A DNA stretch of 64,000 nucleotides, from contig NC_091144.1 in assembly GCF_041381155.1 (NCBI RefSeq), forward strand, positions 5,861,501 through 5,925,500, in the 5' to 3' direction. The position numbers and the translations under genes are program-made. A model generated the notes under the pieces. That model was not told the origin of the DNA, ran no database searches, and saw only the letters and a program-made list of their open reading frames with translations. This document shows positions 21,690 through 36,300 of the stretch, in pieces (position 1 is the first letter of the stretch; every line of letters begins with the position of its first letter). This DNA comes from Argopecten irradians (Eukaryota > Mollusca > Bivalvia > Pectinida > Pectinidae).

Positions 21690-23310
21690 TACGTATGATA
21701 GACCATGTATGATACATCAAAACCATGTACCTGTATCAAACCATAAATACATATATGATAACCATGTATGATACACCATGTATGATACACCAGGTATAAT
21801 TGACTAAAACCATGTACCTGTATGACACACCAAACCATATATACATATATGATACACCATGTATGATACACCAGGTATAATTAACTAAAACCATGTACCT
21901 GTATGACACACCAAACCATATATACATATATGATACACCATGTATGATACACCAGGTATAATTAACTAAAACCATGTACCTGTATGACACACCAAACCAT
22001 ATATACATATATGATACACCATGTATGATACACCAGGTATAATTAACTAAAACCATGTACCTGTATGACACACCAAACCATATATACATATATGATACAC
22101 CAGGTATGATACACCAGGTATAATTAACTAAAACCATGTTCCTGTATGACACACCAAACCATATATACATATATGATCACCAGGTACTATGTACCTGTAT
22201 GACACCCAAACCAATATACATATATGATACACCATGTATGATACACCAGGTATAATTAACTAAAACCATGTACCTGTATGACACACCAAACCATATATAC
22301 ATATATGATACACCATGTATGATACACCAGGTATAATTAACTAAAACCATGTACCTGTATGACACACCAAACCATATATACATATATGATACACCATGTA
22401 TGATACACCATGTATGATACACCAGGTATAATTAACTAAAACCATGTACCTGTATGACACACCAAACCATATATACATATATATATGATAACCATGTATG
22501 ATACACCATGTATGATACACCAGGTATAATTAACTAAAACCATGTACCTGTATGACACACCAAACCATATATACATATATGATACACTAGTATGATACAC
22601 CAGGTATAATTAACTAAAACCGTGTACCTGTATGACACACCAAACCATATATACATATATGATACACTAGCTATGATACACCAGGTATAATTAACTAAAA
22701 CCATGTACCTGTATGACACACCAAACCATATATACATATATGATACACCTATGTATGATACACCAGGTATAATTAACTAAAACCATGTACCTGTATGACA
22801 CACCAAACCATATATACATATATGATACACCATGTATGATACACCAGGTATAATTACTAAAACCATGTACCTGTATGACACACCAAACCATATATACATA
22901 TATGATACACCATGTATGATACACCATGTATGATACACCAGGTATAATTAACTAAAACCATGTACCTGTATGACACACCAAACCATATATACATATATGA
23001 TACACCATGTATGATACACCAGGTATAATTAACTAAAACCATGTACCTGTATGACACACCAAACCATATACTGTATACATATATGATACACCATGTATGA
23101 TACACCAGGTATAATTAACTAAAACCATGTACATGTATGACACACCAAACCATATATACATATATGATACACCATGTATGATACACCAGGTATAATTAAC
23201 TAAAACCATGTACCTGTATGACACACCAAACCATATATACATATATGATACACCAGGTATAATTAACTAAAACCATGTGTATGTATGACACACCAAACCA
23301 TGCAAGATAC
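21690..23310. repeat. 81-bp minisatellite, about 20 copies
   Basis: Units are CCATGTACCTGTATGACACA, CCAAACCATATATACATATA, TGATACACCATGTATGATAC, ACCAGGTATAATTAACTAAA, A. Some units carry an extra CATGTATGATACAC. The unit is divisible by three, and all the minus-strand open frames here (repeating SYMYIWFGVSYRYMVLVNYT) are artefacts. Confidence 0.96.
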
Positions 23311-24565
23311 ACCAAAGCTATTTATTATATACTAAACCCATGTTTATAAGAATTAAGGTATGTTACACCAAAACATTTTACTATTACCAAAGTAAAAATG
23401 TATTTTATTAAACGTTAGACTTGTAAGTCACGAGATTTTGATCCCTATAATGGTTCCCATGTGTAAGTAATACTGGGTGATACATACAGAGGAATATATA
23501 CAGAAATATATTGTGATATCAAAAGAACAAAGTTAGACACAGTCAATCCTCATTAAGGTAATGTAACCATGGTAACAGTATTATCTTGATCAGTATATTG
23601 GAAATAACAAATTATATACTTCTATGTTTTGTTTTAAAAAGGGTATGCAAGCTTGAGTTAGTACCATGCAGACTTGACTGTTGGGTACATAAGTCTATGT
23701 TACCTTGTGCTTTAGGTCATGTTATTATTCCTAAACTTGTAAATATATAATCTATGACTTGCCTATATTGTCAAACTTCTTTATATGGTGCATTAACCCC
23801 AGTTTCTGGCCAAAATAATAGAAGTAGATAAGAGATGTGTGCACTATATGTTAACACAGAGACAGCTTTAGGTATGCTATTACATGTACACTGAAAATAT
23901 CATTGTATTTATGTATAAGTATTACGTAGGGTATGATTGTTCCATCAAAATATCATTGTATTTATGTATAAGTATTACGTAGGGTATGATTGTTCCATCA
24001 AAATATCATCCATATACGGTGTTTATGAAAATCCTAATCTCCTCAAACATCAGATATTATTTCTGTCTATTAATGTCTCTTCAGAAAATACATACATGTA
24101 TTTGTTTTAATGCCCATTGACTAAAGATGAAATTTATCTTTCAATAACAAAATGATATTTAAATATAGACAGTTTCCTGCAATCAACCATGATATTTTTC
24201 CATTGATAGCTCGAGTTTTACGAGACATAAAACATACCTTCACAATACACCGTTATCACTGACTCTTAAACGTCACATACCATCTAAAAGTATACAATCA
24301 TAAACCAACTTAATAATCACTGATATGTGCAATATATAATCATATAGGTTTCTTTCTGATTATCTCCCCTGGGACCAAACTTCTAGCTATACATTCAGCA
24401 TTTGACACCAAAGCTTATTGAGGGAAGATAACTCCAATTGATATTATTTGACTCAAATTTAAAATATCCTTTTCATTCAGTGTTTATTTAAAGATTCGTC
24501 AATTGAAATGTAGTTATGATTGACATGAATACATTTTACTATATTAAGCAACTCTGTCGGTATAT
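23311..24565. other. Gene-free stretch with one tandem duplication
   Basis: A roughly 57-bp segment is duplicated at 23893-24006 (TTTATGTATAAGTATTACGT). No exon is recognised. At 24359-24434 the ends TTATCTCCCCT and AGGGAAGATAAC are weakly inverted and may mark a small MITE remnant. Confidence 0.5.
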
Positions 24566-24569
24566 ATAG

Positions 24570-25090
24570 CAGATGTATTCTTATAATATCAAGTCGGTAC
24601 ATATATATGTGCAGTATATATACAGTAAATGTATTCTTGTCATATCAAGTCAGTACACATATGCAGTATAAATACAGTCAATATATTCATGTCATATCAA
24701 GTCAGTACATATATGCAGTATATATACAGTAAATATATTCATGTCATATCAAGTCAGTACATATATGCAGTATAAATACAGTAAATATATTCATGTCATA
24801 TCAAGTCAGTACATATATGCAGTATAAATACAGTAAATATATTCATGTCATATCAAGTCAGTACATATATGCAGTATAAATACAGTAAATATATTCATGT
24901 CATATCAAGTCAGTACATATATGCAGTATAAATACAGTAAATATATTCATGTCATATCAAGTATACCCTCAGTACATATATGCAGTATAAATACAGTAAA
25001 TATATTCATGTCATATCAAGTCAGTACATATATGCAGTATAAATACAGTAAATATATTCATGTCATATCAAGTAAGTATACCCCCAGTAA
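24570..25090. repeat. 52-bp minisatellite, about 9 copies
   Basis: Units read TCATGTCATATCAAGTCAGT, ACATATATGCAGTATAAATA, CAGTAAATATAT. Two units carry an insertion before AGTACA. Confidence 0.93.
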
Positions 25091-25844
25091 GTACACCACA
25101 GAGGATATTTGAATTTTGTTTGCTCAACGATCGTACATAAGTGGTAACTGTTAACTGTCTCCAGACTACTGAATGTCTCTGAGAAAGGCTGTTATACTAT
25201 TGTGTCCCAATACCTACATTTATACAAATGAATTAAAATGCAAATAAGGAAGTCAATATATGGGCTGTAAAGATAATCTTTATTTGCATAGTATGTATAT
25301 TTCAATTAATTTTGTTTACCTAGCTTTACTTATTAATGTAACTGTTCAGTTATTGTATGACATAGAATTTGTATTATCACCTTTAAAAATGGTGTACAAT
25401 AATTAAACACATCATCTGCCGGTAATCGTATGAATCTACTAAGGGAACATATTTCTGGCATTGTTTGTTGTCCCGCCATCAAACCACCTGAGGTTTTCCA
25501 ACACATTTTTCAGATCTGTCAAAATTGAGGCTGCTAGTTTAACACTACACTTTTTAAAAGTGATTTTTAGGAGTTATCTTCAAGCATCATATAAGTACAA
25601 CTAGGTTCTCTAAAATAAACATACAAGCTTTGTTTTTAAAATAATCTCAAATAAAAAAATCATTCATTTCATATCCTATATGTATACATACAACTTAGAC
25701 AGTATTATAATCAATAAATGAGCAGTATTTGATCAATAATGTGTAAAAGTTTGACATCATGATAACAATATACAATATGTACTACAGTGTCATCATTTGA
25801 TTACATATCTCTGATAAGGAAATTACTGAAAGGGGTTGAAATAA
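25091..25844. other. Gene-free intergenic stretch
   Basis: AT-rich; no exon, SINE or MITE recognised. Confidence 0.5.
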
Positions 25845-26740
25845 TAGGGAAAAAATTGGTGACTACCAAGATTATAAAAACGATTAAGATCTTTGTAAAA
25901 TAGGGAAAAATTGGTGACTACCAAGATTATAAAAACGATTAAGATCTTTGTGTTATTGATATCTGATGTTTGTGATATAGATTTCTGTATTATTGATATC
26001 TGATGTTTGTGATATAGATTTCTGTATTATTGATATCTGATGTTTGTGATATAGATTTCTGTATTATTGATATCTGATGTTTGTGATATAGATTTCTGTA
26101 TTATTGATATCTGATGTTTGTGATATAGATTTCTGTATTATGATATCTCTTGTTTGTGATATAGATTTCTGTATTATTGATATCTGATGTTTGTGATATA
26201 GATTTCTGTATTATTGATATCTGATGTTTGTGATATAGATTTCTGTATTATTGATATCTGATGTTTGTGATATAGATTTCTGTATTATTGATATCTGATG
26301 TTTGTGATATAGATTTCTGTATTATTGATATCTGATGTGATTGATGTTTGTGATATAGATTTCTGTATTATTGATATCTGATGTTTGTGATATAGATTTC
26401 TGTATTATTGATATCTGATGTTTGTGATATAGATTTCTGTATTATTGATATCTGATGTTTGTGATATAGATTTCTGTATTATTGATATCTGATGTTTGTG
26501 ATATAGATTTCTGTATTATTGATATCTGATGTTTGTGATATAGATTTCTGTATTATTGATATCTGATGTTTGTGATATAGATTTCTGTATTATTGATATC
26601 TGATGTTTGTGATATAGATTTCTGATTTCTGTATTATTGATATCTGATGTTTGTGATATAGATTTCTGTATTATTGATATCTGATGTTTGTGATATAGAT
26701 TTCTGTATTATTGATATCTGATGTTTGTAATATAGATTTT
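25845..26740. repeat. 37-bp minisatellite, about 21 copies, preceded by a 50-bp duplication
   Basis: The main unit is TATTATTGATATCTGATGTT followed by TGTGATATAGATTTCTG. It is very homogeneous, with one short insertion near 26338 and one near 26625. Just before it, a segment with TTGGTGACTACCAAGATTAT is present twice (25850-25950). Confidence 0.95.
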
Positions 26741-27839
26741 AGATGACATACAATGAACACCTGGGACCGATTGTTCAAATGATGATTAGCTTAGTAATTT
26801 GATTTATTTAGCAAACTTTAAATTTCTCACTTTGTCATTTTAGCTTCATAACTTGATTTATTCAGTAAATTTCAAATTTCTCGTTTGCTGAAGAACCTGC
26901 ATTATCATATCTCCACTAATCGGATAAAGAGTGGGTTCTAAGTATCTTTAAACAATTTTATAGTCACTATTGTCAGAAATCATTCTTGATTTAAATATTA
27001 AACTGTGATTAACCTAATCACCTTTTGAACAACTGGGCCCAGCATATTTACGTAATAACCAGATAATACAAGTCCACTGCTGATATAGCCACTATGTATG
27101 GCATCACTTGTTATCTCTCCCTCATCTGTTGTTTTGTTTATTGCTTTAAACTTCGACATTCGTTATTTAATGATACATAGGAGTATAATCCTAATTGTCA
27201 CGTGTATTTATCATAATCTCCCTTCAAACATTTATGTATATTTTGGAACGAAGCAAGATGATATGCATTGTATATAGAACATTGAACACAATTTTATCAC
27301 TGTATATGTAATTGTATGAGTTATGTTCCTGATTTAGATAAAAAAAAAAGAGTAAATATTCTGAAAGATTAACATTATTTTTATATTATAAAGGAAGAAA
27401 TAAAAAGATTGTTGAGGGTTTGTTGTTCTTGTGTATTTATTTTTTGCGAAGTACATCATAGATGGTTTTTACTGAAATTTGTCACATTCTGATACCAACC
27501 TGAACACCTTCGAGTATTACACATATTTATCTCCCCTTGGTCGCTCGGGTTGATTCTGATACCATTTTCTGGATACATACTACTTGACAACAGTTCAGTG
27601 CTACTGGCTGTCTTTTGGTCTCAAAATGTAATATGCATAACAAGTCACCAAGGCAAACCTACATACGTGTATACAATTTGAAGAATATACCTTCAGTGCT
27701 TTTTGAGAATTAAACATCAATATGAACTATTTATTAGCATTTTTTTTTTCTGATCGGTCCCAGAATGCAATGTGCATAACTAGGCACCAAGGAGAAGCTG
27801 CATAAGAAATCCGAGAGATCCCTTATCGGTATTTAAACA

Positions 27840-28005
27840 CTGATCTGCCAAAATTACTTCCCTTTATTTCTCTGTCAGTAATTAGAGTGAAATGAAGGGA
27901 AGTAACTCTTTATTTCTCTGTCAGTAATTAGAGTGAAATGAAGGGAAGTAACTCTTTATTTCTCTGTCAGTATAGAGTGAAATGAAGGGAAATAACTCTG
28001 ATAGA
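27840..28005. repeat. About 53-bp tandem repeat, 3 copies
   Basis: Units contain TTTATTTCTCTGTCAGTAAT followed by TAGAGTGAAATGAAGGGAAG and TAACTC. They are embedded in a region (27600-28240) where a degenerate motif AATGCAATATGCATA...TAGGCACCAAGG recurs about four times at irregular spacing, suggesting an old interspersed repeat. Confidence 0.8.
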
Positions 28006-28249
28006 TCAGAATGGCACTTTCAGAAATGACAACAAAATACTTTTAATTGTCAAAATCCAAGATGAGTTTCTGTCAGCCATATTGTTTTCAGGTAAACCCA
28101 GAAATGCAATTAGGTACCAAGGGGAACCAACAAAAGGAATGATTGCAATTATGACAAACTTTAATTTTCAAAATCAAATATGACTGCCTGTTGGCCTAGA
28201 AATGCAATATGCATATCTAGGCACCAGGAATCTACACATGGAATTTGGG

Positions 28250-30160
28250 GAAGTTTTCTACAGTAGTTTAACCTAAGAAATAGTGATAACAAGAATTATT
28301 TATGGAAGGACGGAAGTTTAATTCAAATCTATCCAATGCATCTTCGTTTGACAGAACAGACATCCGTACTTAAAGCTGACAGTGCAAGTTTTTATAAAAA
28401 GCATGTATTTGAAATTTCGAAAAAATATATATAATGAAAAAATATTCAAAAATTGTTTCCGAGACATTCCCCAGTTATGACAGTATCGTATCCAAGGAAG
28501 TGGCAGCCATTTTTCCTTTTGCTCTGCTTAGTTATCTTCACTTGCCAACCCATATAAAGCATGGGACTTGACACAAGTGCGTTATTCTAAAAATAGCTTG
28601 TATCGGATACACAATGTGTATTACATATGCTCTGATATTCCAAATAACAATGTCAAACTGAAAATAAACACTGCACTCACCTGACAAGGTTTCATTGAAG
28701 TAATACATGTAGGTTTTATCAGCTAAATCTAAAAATATGTCCAAAATGAGCTTATATTTAAACACTTCAATACACACTAGGTTTTACATGTACATTGACA
28801 CATGTGTGTACTTGGTAGTTGTTGCTTGCTCGGGACAGGTAGTCATGGACATATGTGGACAGTTTGTTATTTGGATTTTTATTCACTTGTATGGAAATTT
28901 TTATTTTGACAGTTCAGAGGAGCTGAGGTGTTTTGTTGCTTAACGAGCCCCATAAGCTTTACAGGTAAGGGTTTTGTTTACGTATTTGTAGGTGATACAC
29001 AGTGGACAACTGCTAGGTGTGTATATATGTACGTGTCTAAACTGAGCGTACTTGTGTCAATTCACACGCTTTATATAGGGGTGTGTGAGCGCTCCAGAAT
29101 ACAGGTAGAAAGACAAACAAAAATGGCTGATCTCGACAGGGGGATGTCTCATAAACGATTCTTGAAATACAAGTGCACTTTTTTTTTTAAATCTCTATCA
29201 AATGCCTTTTAACTTGCATCGTCAGCTTTGAGGGTTATTGGTAAAGAGACTATTAGGGAAAAGCATGATTAAACATTGAAATATCTCACTCTTATGCAAA
29301 AGAATTCAATCATCTTGGAAAAGGATATGAATGCATAGGCATGTCTTTCAAGAAACATGCAAGTGCATTGTATCTACATAAAACAACACCATATACAGTT
29401 ACATGTATTTATTTCTTTTATCTTCTAAATTTTGACATTTTTATAAAATTTATTCTAAAAGTCTTTTTTTTTTTAGTACATAACATTGTACAATGTACAA
29501 GATATGCCCACCTCAGTCCAGAATTAATAAATTTCTTAACATTTCAGAAAAGAGGACCTCTTTTAATAAGGCAGCTGACAATTTAACAAACAAACAAAAA
29601 AGAACAAAACAAAGGATAATCTCTATATCAATTCAGGCTAGTAGTAAGAGAACAAATGTAGATAAAGAAATTAAATAAGTTACATTAATGCTTAAGTTAA
29701 TTTTACGAAAAACATTTCACCCTATGATTTGAAAGTCAGTTGTCTTCAAGTAATTTGCCAGTGAGTACATTTTGAACACAAGGGCCATGATGTTTTTAAG
29801 CTCTATGGTTTAGTCATATCAAAAAGTTAATATTTTGATTTCAAGGTAGATTTTTTTTAAAGTTCCAAAATTCAACAGGAATGAACAATCATGATGGTGG
29901 AATCCAGGAAAATGTGGAAAAGGCTATGAGGACGTCGATGAAGGATAAAGCCATCAGAATTAAAAACTGCACTTAGTCTATCTTTCCAACAACAGGTGCA
30001 TTTTGAGAGTTCAGTTAAAACTAACTTCCTACTTCCAGCAGAATCTCCAAATTTCCAATCTTCACAGAAAAAGTTTAATATATGACCTGTATGTACTGGA
30101 GGAGAAAACATTCCCAAACCATGAGGATAAAACATTTCACTTTTGACACTAAATGTTAGA
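28250..30160. other. Intergenic region and probable SRP72 3' UTR
   Basis: Several short open frames (28538-29678) show no family resemblance and lack splice-supported partners. The part nearest 30160 is downstream of the SRP72 stop codon on the minus strand and is probably its 3' UTR; I cannot fix its end. Confidence 0.45.
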
Positions 30161-30326
30161 TCACCATTTGCTTCCTTTCTTTTTCTTTTTCTTCTGAGCT
30201 TGTGCAGGTTTTTGTTGTCGGGGCCCCTGGGGTAAGGCTGCTGCAGCAGCACTGGCCATAGGGGACGGAGCAGATCCCGGGCGTGGGGAGCTGGCTTCAC
30301 TACCAGACCCTCCCTTACTGGCATCC
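30161..30326 (-). CDS. SRP72: SRP72 coding exon 20 (C-terminus)
   Basis: Acceptor TTGTCTTACAG, stop TGA at 30163-30161. It encodes DASKGGSGSEASSPRPGSAP, an Ala/Gln/Pro stretch, and a basic end KKKKKKGSKW, as in the vertebrate tail (SPRPGSA..., KKKKGGKGGW). Confidence 0.95.
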
Positions 30327-33300
30327 CTGTAAGACAAACACACATCACTCAAATCTCCTGTTAACAAATGTAACATCTGACAATATACTGATACAAAGCT
30401 CTCCACAATATTCTAATTGTTGATCAGAAATACTGTACAGTCGCTAATTTTTTGCGCGGTTGATATATTCACAGAATATTGCTAAGGTCACAAAATATAG
30501 AGAAAATGGATTAATAAAGATTTCCTTAATATAGCCGAATTGTGAAATTTTAAAACAGATTCAATCAAATTTTCTTGATTTTAGTTGAAATTACAACAAG
30601 AGGCCCAGAGGATGTTTGTGGCCAAACTTGGTAACAATCCATGCAGAAATCTATAACTAGTAGCAATTTAAAGGATTAACCTCTATTCCCCTATTCGGCC
30701 CCGCCCATCCTGCCCCCGGTGATGCAGAACCAAAATTTTTACAAACTCTGAAATTTAAAGGATTAACCTCTATTTTCCCTATGGGTCCCCTCCACTCCTG
30801 CCCTGGGGGGTCAGACCCAAAATTTATACAAACTCTATTCCCCTTTTTCCAAAGATGTTTCTGGTCAAATTTGGTTAGAAACCATGCAGAACTCTATGAC
30901 TAGTAGCGATTTAAAGGATTTAAAGGATTAACCTCTAGTTCCCCTATTAGGCCCTGCCCCTCCTACCCCCGGGGGGGAGGGGGGGGGGTCAATCCAAAAT
31001 TTATACAAACTCTGTTCCTCTTCCCCCAACGATGTTTCTGGCCACATTTGGTTAGAATCCATGCAGAACTCTATGACTAGTAGCGATTTAGAGGATTTAC
31101 CTTTATTTCCCCAATTGGGCCCCGCCCTTCCTGCCCCTGGGGGGGGGGGGGGGGGGGGGGGGGGGGGTCAGAGTCAAAATTTATAAAAACTCTGTTCTCC
31201 TTCTCCCAAGGATGATTCTGGCCAAATTTGGTTAGAATCAATGCTTAACTATATGACTAGTAGCGATTTAAAGGATTAACCTCTATTTCCCCTTTTGGAC
31301 CCCGCCCCTCCTGCTCCCCGGGGGTCAGAGCCAAAATTAATAAAAACGCTGTTCCTCTTCCCCAATGAATGTTTCTGGCCAAATGTGATTAGAATCCATG
31401 AAGAATTCTATGACTAGTAGCAATTTAAAGGATTAACCTCTATTTCCCCTATTGGGCCCCGCCCCTCCTGCCCCCGGGGGGTCAGAGCCAAAATTTAAAC
31501 AAACTCTGTTCCCCTTCCCCCAAGAATATTTCTGGCCAAATTTGGTTAGAATCCATGCAGAACTCTATATGACTAGTAGCGTTTTAAAGGAAATGTTGAT
31601 GGACGGCCGCCGGACGCCGCGCAATGACCTAAGCTCACCGGCCCTTCGGGCTAGGTGATCTAAAAATTTTGACTGGCAAAAATGTCTGGCTAAACCATAC
31701 TATTTAAGTCACTAAGAAACATGCTTTTCATTCATCGTCATTTCTTATTAGGTAGTAATTGATCATTATTTTTCAAAACCTGTCAGACAGAACAAACCAA
31801 CAGTTTATAAACGCCGATATAAAAAGAAGGAGGTAACTCTCTATAACTTACATGTCGCCCGATGGTACGGAAGCACTTCCTTGTGTTCCTTTGCCTGAAA
31901 ACAATATGTTTAAATCAATAATTAACACACTCGTCTATTTAACACATAGTGATATGATAGAGAAATAAATACAAAAAGTTTTATAAGAACAAATAATTTA
32001 TAGTAAACTTTTCTCTATCAACTAATCAGAAGACAATTGGACAGTTTTGGTTGATCACTTCATCATCGAACTGCCGCTATACCTTTGTACGCTGTCCCCA
32101 CGTTCTCGATAACTTAATTTGTCAGTGTTTGCAGTGTTCTCCTTTAAGGATTTTTTTCTGTTGGTCCTAAGGACCAGCTGACCCTAAAAGTTACTGGTCC
32201 ATACAAAGTTACAATTCATCCTTGTAATTTACATAATTACAAAAAATATTCTAGCAAAGTAATAGTTTTACTATCGAACAAAATATATCTGCATATCCCG
32301 ATTAGTATTGTAGGGTCTCAACAAAGTTGACTGAAAACCAGAATATTACGAAAATTTGTTTTGTACAGTTTGATCTTCGACCTTTCTACAATTCTACTGC
32401 CATTTTTTTTTGGTATATCTTTTATCTGGACCAAAAGTTGCCGGTCAAAGGACCAGCTACCTGGTAAAAAGTGTCTGCCAGACTACAAGATTGCCGGTCA
32501 CGTTAATTTCCAACACTGAGTGTTTGTGATGTTATCTCGCCAGTGCGGACAGGTGACGCTGTTATATCATACGCATATGTGTAGGCACAAGTATAGCTGC
32601 AGCGACAAGCGACAACAATTACATGTACACATGTTTTTAACATAACGTTCCAATTGCAGGACTTTCAGCAATTTACTGAAGTAGTTTACATATTGTAACA
32701 TTACGTTCAGTATGTACATATAACATAGTTACCGTAGTCAAACTTGACACAAGTGTGGATTTGTTTTGGCACCTTTTGAAACATTATCACGGAGAAATCG
32801 AAGACTGAAATTTAGTCTACACAAAAGTACGAACTACATGAATTAGGAAACCGGACGACAGTTATGTACAGAAGCTATAGGTAGTTTATTAATAGTATTT
32901 CTGTGTGTAGGCTTGTGGTGATGTTTTTTAAAACAAATAAAATTTTATTTAACCTTAGAACGATGCCAAAAATTTAAAATAGTAATATCTCTTGATAAGG
33001 GTCATTATGAATTCATTTAATGACAAGTTTCTGTGAAAATCAAACTCATTTAAATCTACAGGTCTGGAGTTGATCTACAGATCATGCTGCAGACAAAATT
33101 ATTGATATTAATATCCATTTTCAATCTCTTTTTTAAATCTTCTGTGACTTGTGAGTTTTGCCAGTGTTATATTACTGAATCTTTAACTTAGTACTGGAAC
33201 TGTCTGAAAAGGGAAAGTATGCTGTAACAACTGTATTGTAGCCTATAACAGAAAAGGGCTCGTATATCAGGAGATGCTGGGATACATGTATTATGAAGCA

Positions 33301-36300
33301 CATCAAAATCTCCAATATTATTGATTTTTTCTCTCTTTTTTTTTTACAATTGGTTCTAATTAGCAACGATGTACTGTATGTGTGTATTATATAGTTCATG
33401 TTGCGGAGGCCCAAGATTTAGATAGTAGGCTACTGTAGCTAATGTATTGCCTCGATCTCTTGATTAACCAAATAAATATGACAAAAACAATCAAATCAAG
33501 TTGTTGTATATGTATCAGGTCGTAAGTATAAATAAGTGTAAATAACAACGGTTAACTTCTCATTGTATGTACCTGAAAGTCATAAAGCTCAACAAAGTCA
33601 TACATTTTGACGGCAGTTCAGTTAGGCTACCGGCACCGTGGAGATAACATCACCCACTGTGACCAAGTTATCGAGAATGTAGGGACAGCGTGTTAATGTA
33701 TAGCGAGTTTGCTGATGTAGTGATCAACCAAAACTGTCCATGGTATAATTGTGTCAGGAGTAAATCTTTATTACAAGTGACAGCTTTATAACCACATTGT
33801 TTTGTATAGTCAGCTGTCCTCACCAATGTCCTTTTTCTTGTCCTTCCTTTTACCCCTGTAGTATGAACGCTCCCGTCTTGGTACCCAACGTTCAGGGTCG
33901 ACTTCTGCGTCAAGATTCTTTGGTAGTTTTCCTGAAATTGAGAGAATTATGTGTCACTTATACTCTTTCCTTAGATATCTGACAGTTATACAGAAGGCAG
34001 AAAATGTTTTTACATACAAAAGATAATTTCTCATTATTAATTTTTAATCCTGTTTCTAGTAAAGCTACAGTACAAAACTGTGAATATGGGATTAAGTTTT
34101 GGCTTAATTGTATGATATGTAGTCTCTACGAACATGCATGGCCAGACGGTTTGAGCTACCATATAGTATACCTACCCTTCTTTTTCTTCTTCCTCCTCGC
34201 CTTCTGAATAATCATGTCACCAGACCTAAGAAATAAAACATAATACAGTATAATATAATAACTCCAATATTGTTGTGTAGAAAATTCATAAAGTGATTTA
34301 AATAAAATTTAGAAATACTACAATAAAGATGCAAAAGTTGCCATCTTAGTGGCAACTTTTGTATAAATATCTATACATACGGCCTCTTTGACGACCGAGT
34401 CCCTGACTTTAGTATGTGTTACAGGGTGCAGGATTTACAATAACATTAATACCAGCCTTTGCAAGGGATCGAGCTCAGAACCTCTGGATTACTAGTCTGA
34501 CACTCAACCTATCGAGCTTAAAAGAAATTATCTCTAGCTGAGCAATATATTGCAGCTAGTCTTGACCAGGGTAACATACTCTCACTCCAGGAATCAACTC
34601 GTCCTTGAGTTTCCAGATGTCACAACGATTCCTTCGCAGGTATCATAAAGTATCATTCCCGAGTCCCTACGTGGGCGCTAGCGTAACAGAGTGCAGGATT
34701 TACAATAAATTTAATACCTGCCTCTGCCAGGGATCGAACTCGGGACCTCTGGATTATTTGTCTGAAGCTCAACCGATCAAGCTAAAGAGAATTTCTCTAG
34801 CCGAGCGATATATTGCGGCTAGTATTGACCAGGGATACATATCTATACGTACGGTCCCGGTGACGGCTGAGTCTCTGATTTTTGTGCTCGTTTCATGTAT
34901 TTTGGTCCTAGTGTACTGAATGCTGCCTCCACAGCGTCTACATCAACATTCTGGGCCAAGGTCTTCACCGAGGGCAGGTCACGGCTAACACTGGCACAGT
35001 TAGGGATCACTCAAACCAAAATATTTATATCATAGTTCTTATAACTTCTTACATCACTCAAACCAAAACTTTAATATCAATTCTTACAAGTTAGGTACTT
35101 CTTATATCACTCAAACAAAAACATTTATATCATAGTTCTTATAACTTCTTATATCACTCAAACCAAATCTTAAATATTAATTCTTACCACTTAGGTACCT
35201 CTTATATCACTCAAACAAAAACATTTATATCATAGTTCTTATAACTTCTTATATCACTCAAACCAAAACTTTAATATCAATTCTTGCAACTTAGGTACCT
35301 CTTATATCACTCAAACAAAAACAATTTTATAACAAAACTTTTACAACTTACTTCTTATTTCACTCTAACCAAAACATTTATATAATCATAGTTCTTATAA
35401 CTTACCTTTTTCACTCAAACAAAAACCTTTATATAATCATAGTTCTTACAACTTACTTTTTTCACTCAAACCAACATATTTATATCAATTCTTACAACTT
35501 ACTATTATTAAATTGCAAAAGTAGAATTTTATAAATGCTGTAACCAACTGTTATAACAGCTGAGACTGATATTGTATTATTACAAGGAAGGATACAATTG
35601 TGCCTTTTCCGGGTCAAACTGAGAATATGCTGATATTAGCTGAGCAAGCGTGTGTGGATCATTCGGCTGAGACCTGGAAAGAAAGCAGAAAACTGACATG
35701 AAATCTGAGCAGAGCAACAATTCCATATGACATTAAAATCTTTATTTTTTATTATTTACATGTATATGAATGTGTTTTTGGAATGACTGAATGGCGTTTT
35801 TATTCTTTACTTCAGATCTATGGGAAATTTTTTGTCTTTTCCAGTTTACTTGAGATCTTTGCATATTGATGCTATGCAAAGTTTACCTTACCTATTTATT
35901 ATCATTTCCTCTTTAATAGAGAAGAAACAAAATCATTGTTAAACTTTACATCACAGTTTTAACAGTTTTACTGATAAATATATAGTCATACAATGATAAA
36001 TGTCAGATAAAGATTTGTAACACTTCGAATTCTATAAACTTCTAATGATTGAAGATTCTAAAGATCTAAAGATTCTAGTGCTGATAAATTCTTGCATTAA
36101 CCTGATCCAAAGTCATTAATTGTATATAGCTGATGAGATTACAGGTATGGTTACCTCCTGAGGTCCTCCAGCATGGCAGCGGCCTGTTGAGGATTACCAT
36201 TCTTTAACTGGAAATTTGCATTTTCCCTAGTCATCAATAAATGGTCCGAACTGTTTGGCTACAAAACAATATTGTAATACTTCAGTCAAGGTTGCTTCTA

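Noticed and set aside
21689..23242. Series of minus-strand open frames with VSYMYIWFGVSYRYMVLV
   Set aside because: Translation of the 81-bp array in several registers.
28538..29678. Cluster of short open frames between MGAT2 and SRP72
   Set aside because: AT-rich, low-complexity translations with no recognisable domain and no partner exons.
34605..34919. 104-codon plus-strand frame
   Set aside because: It overlaps the SINE and the antisense of SRP72 exon 16.
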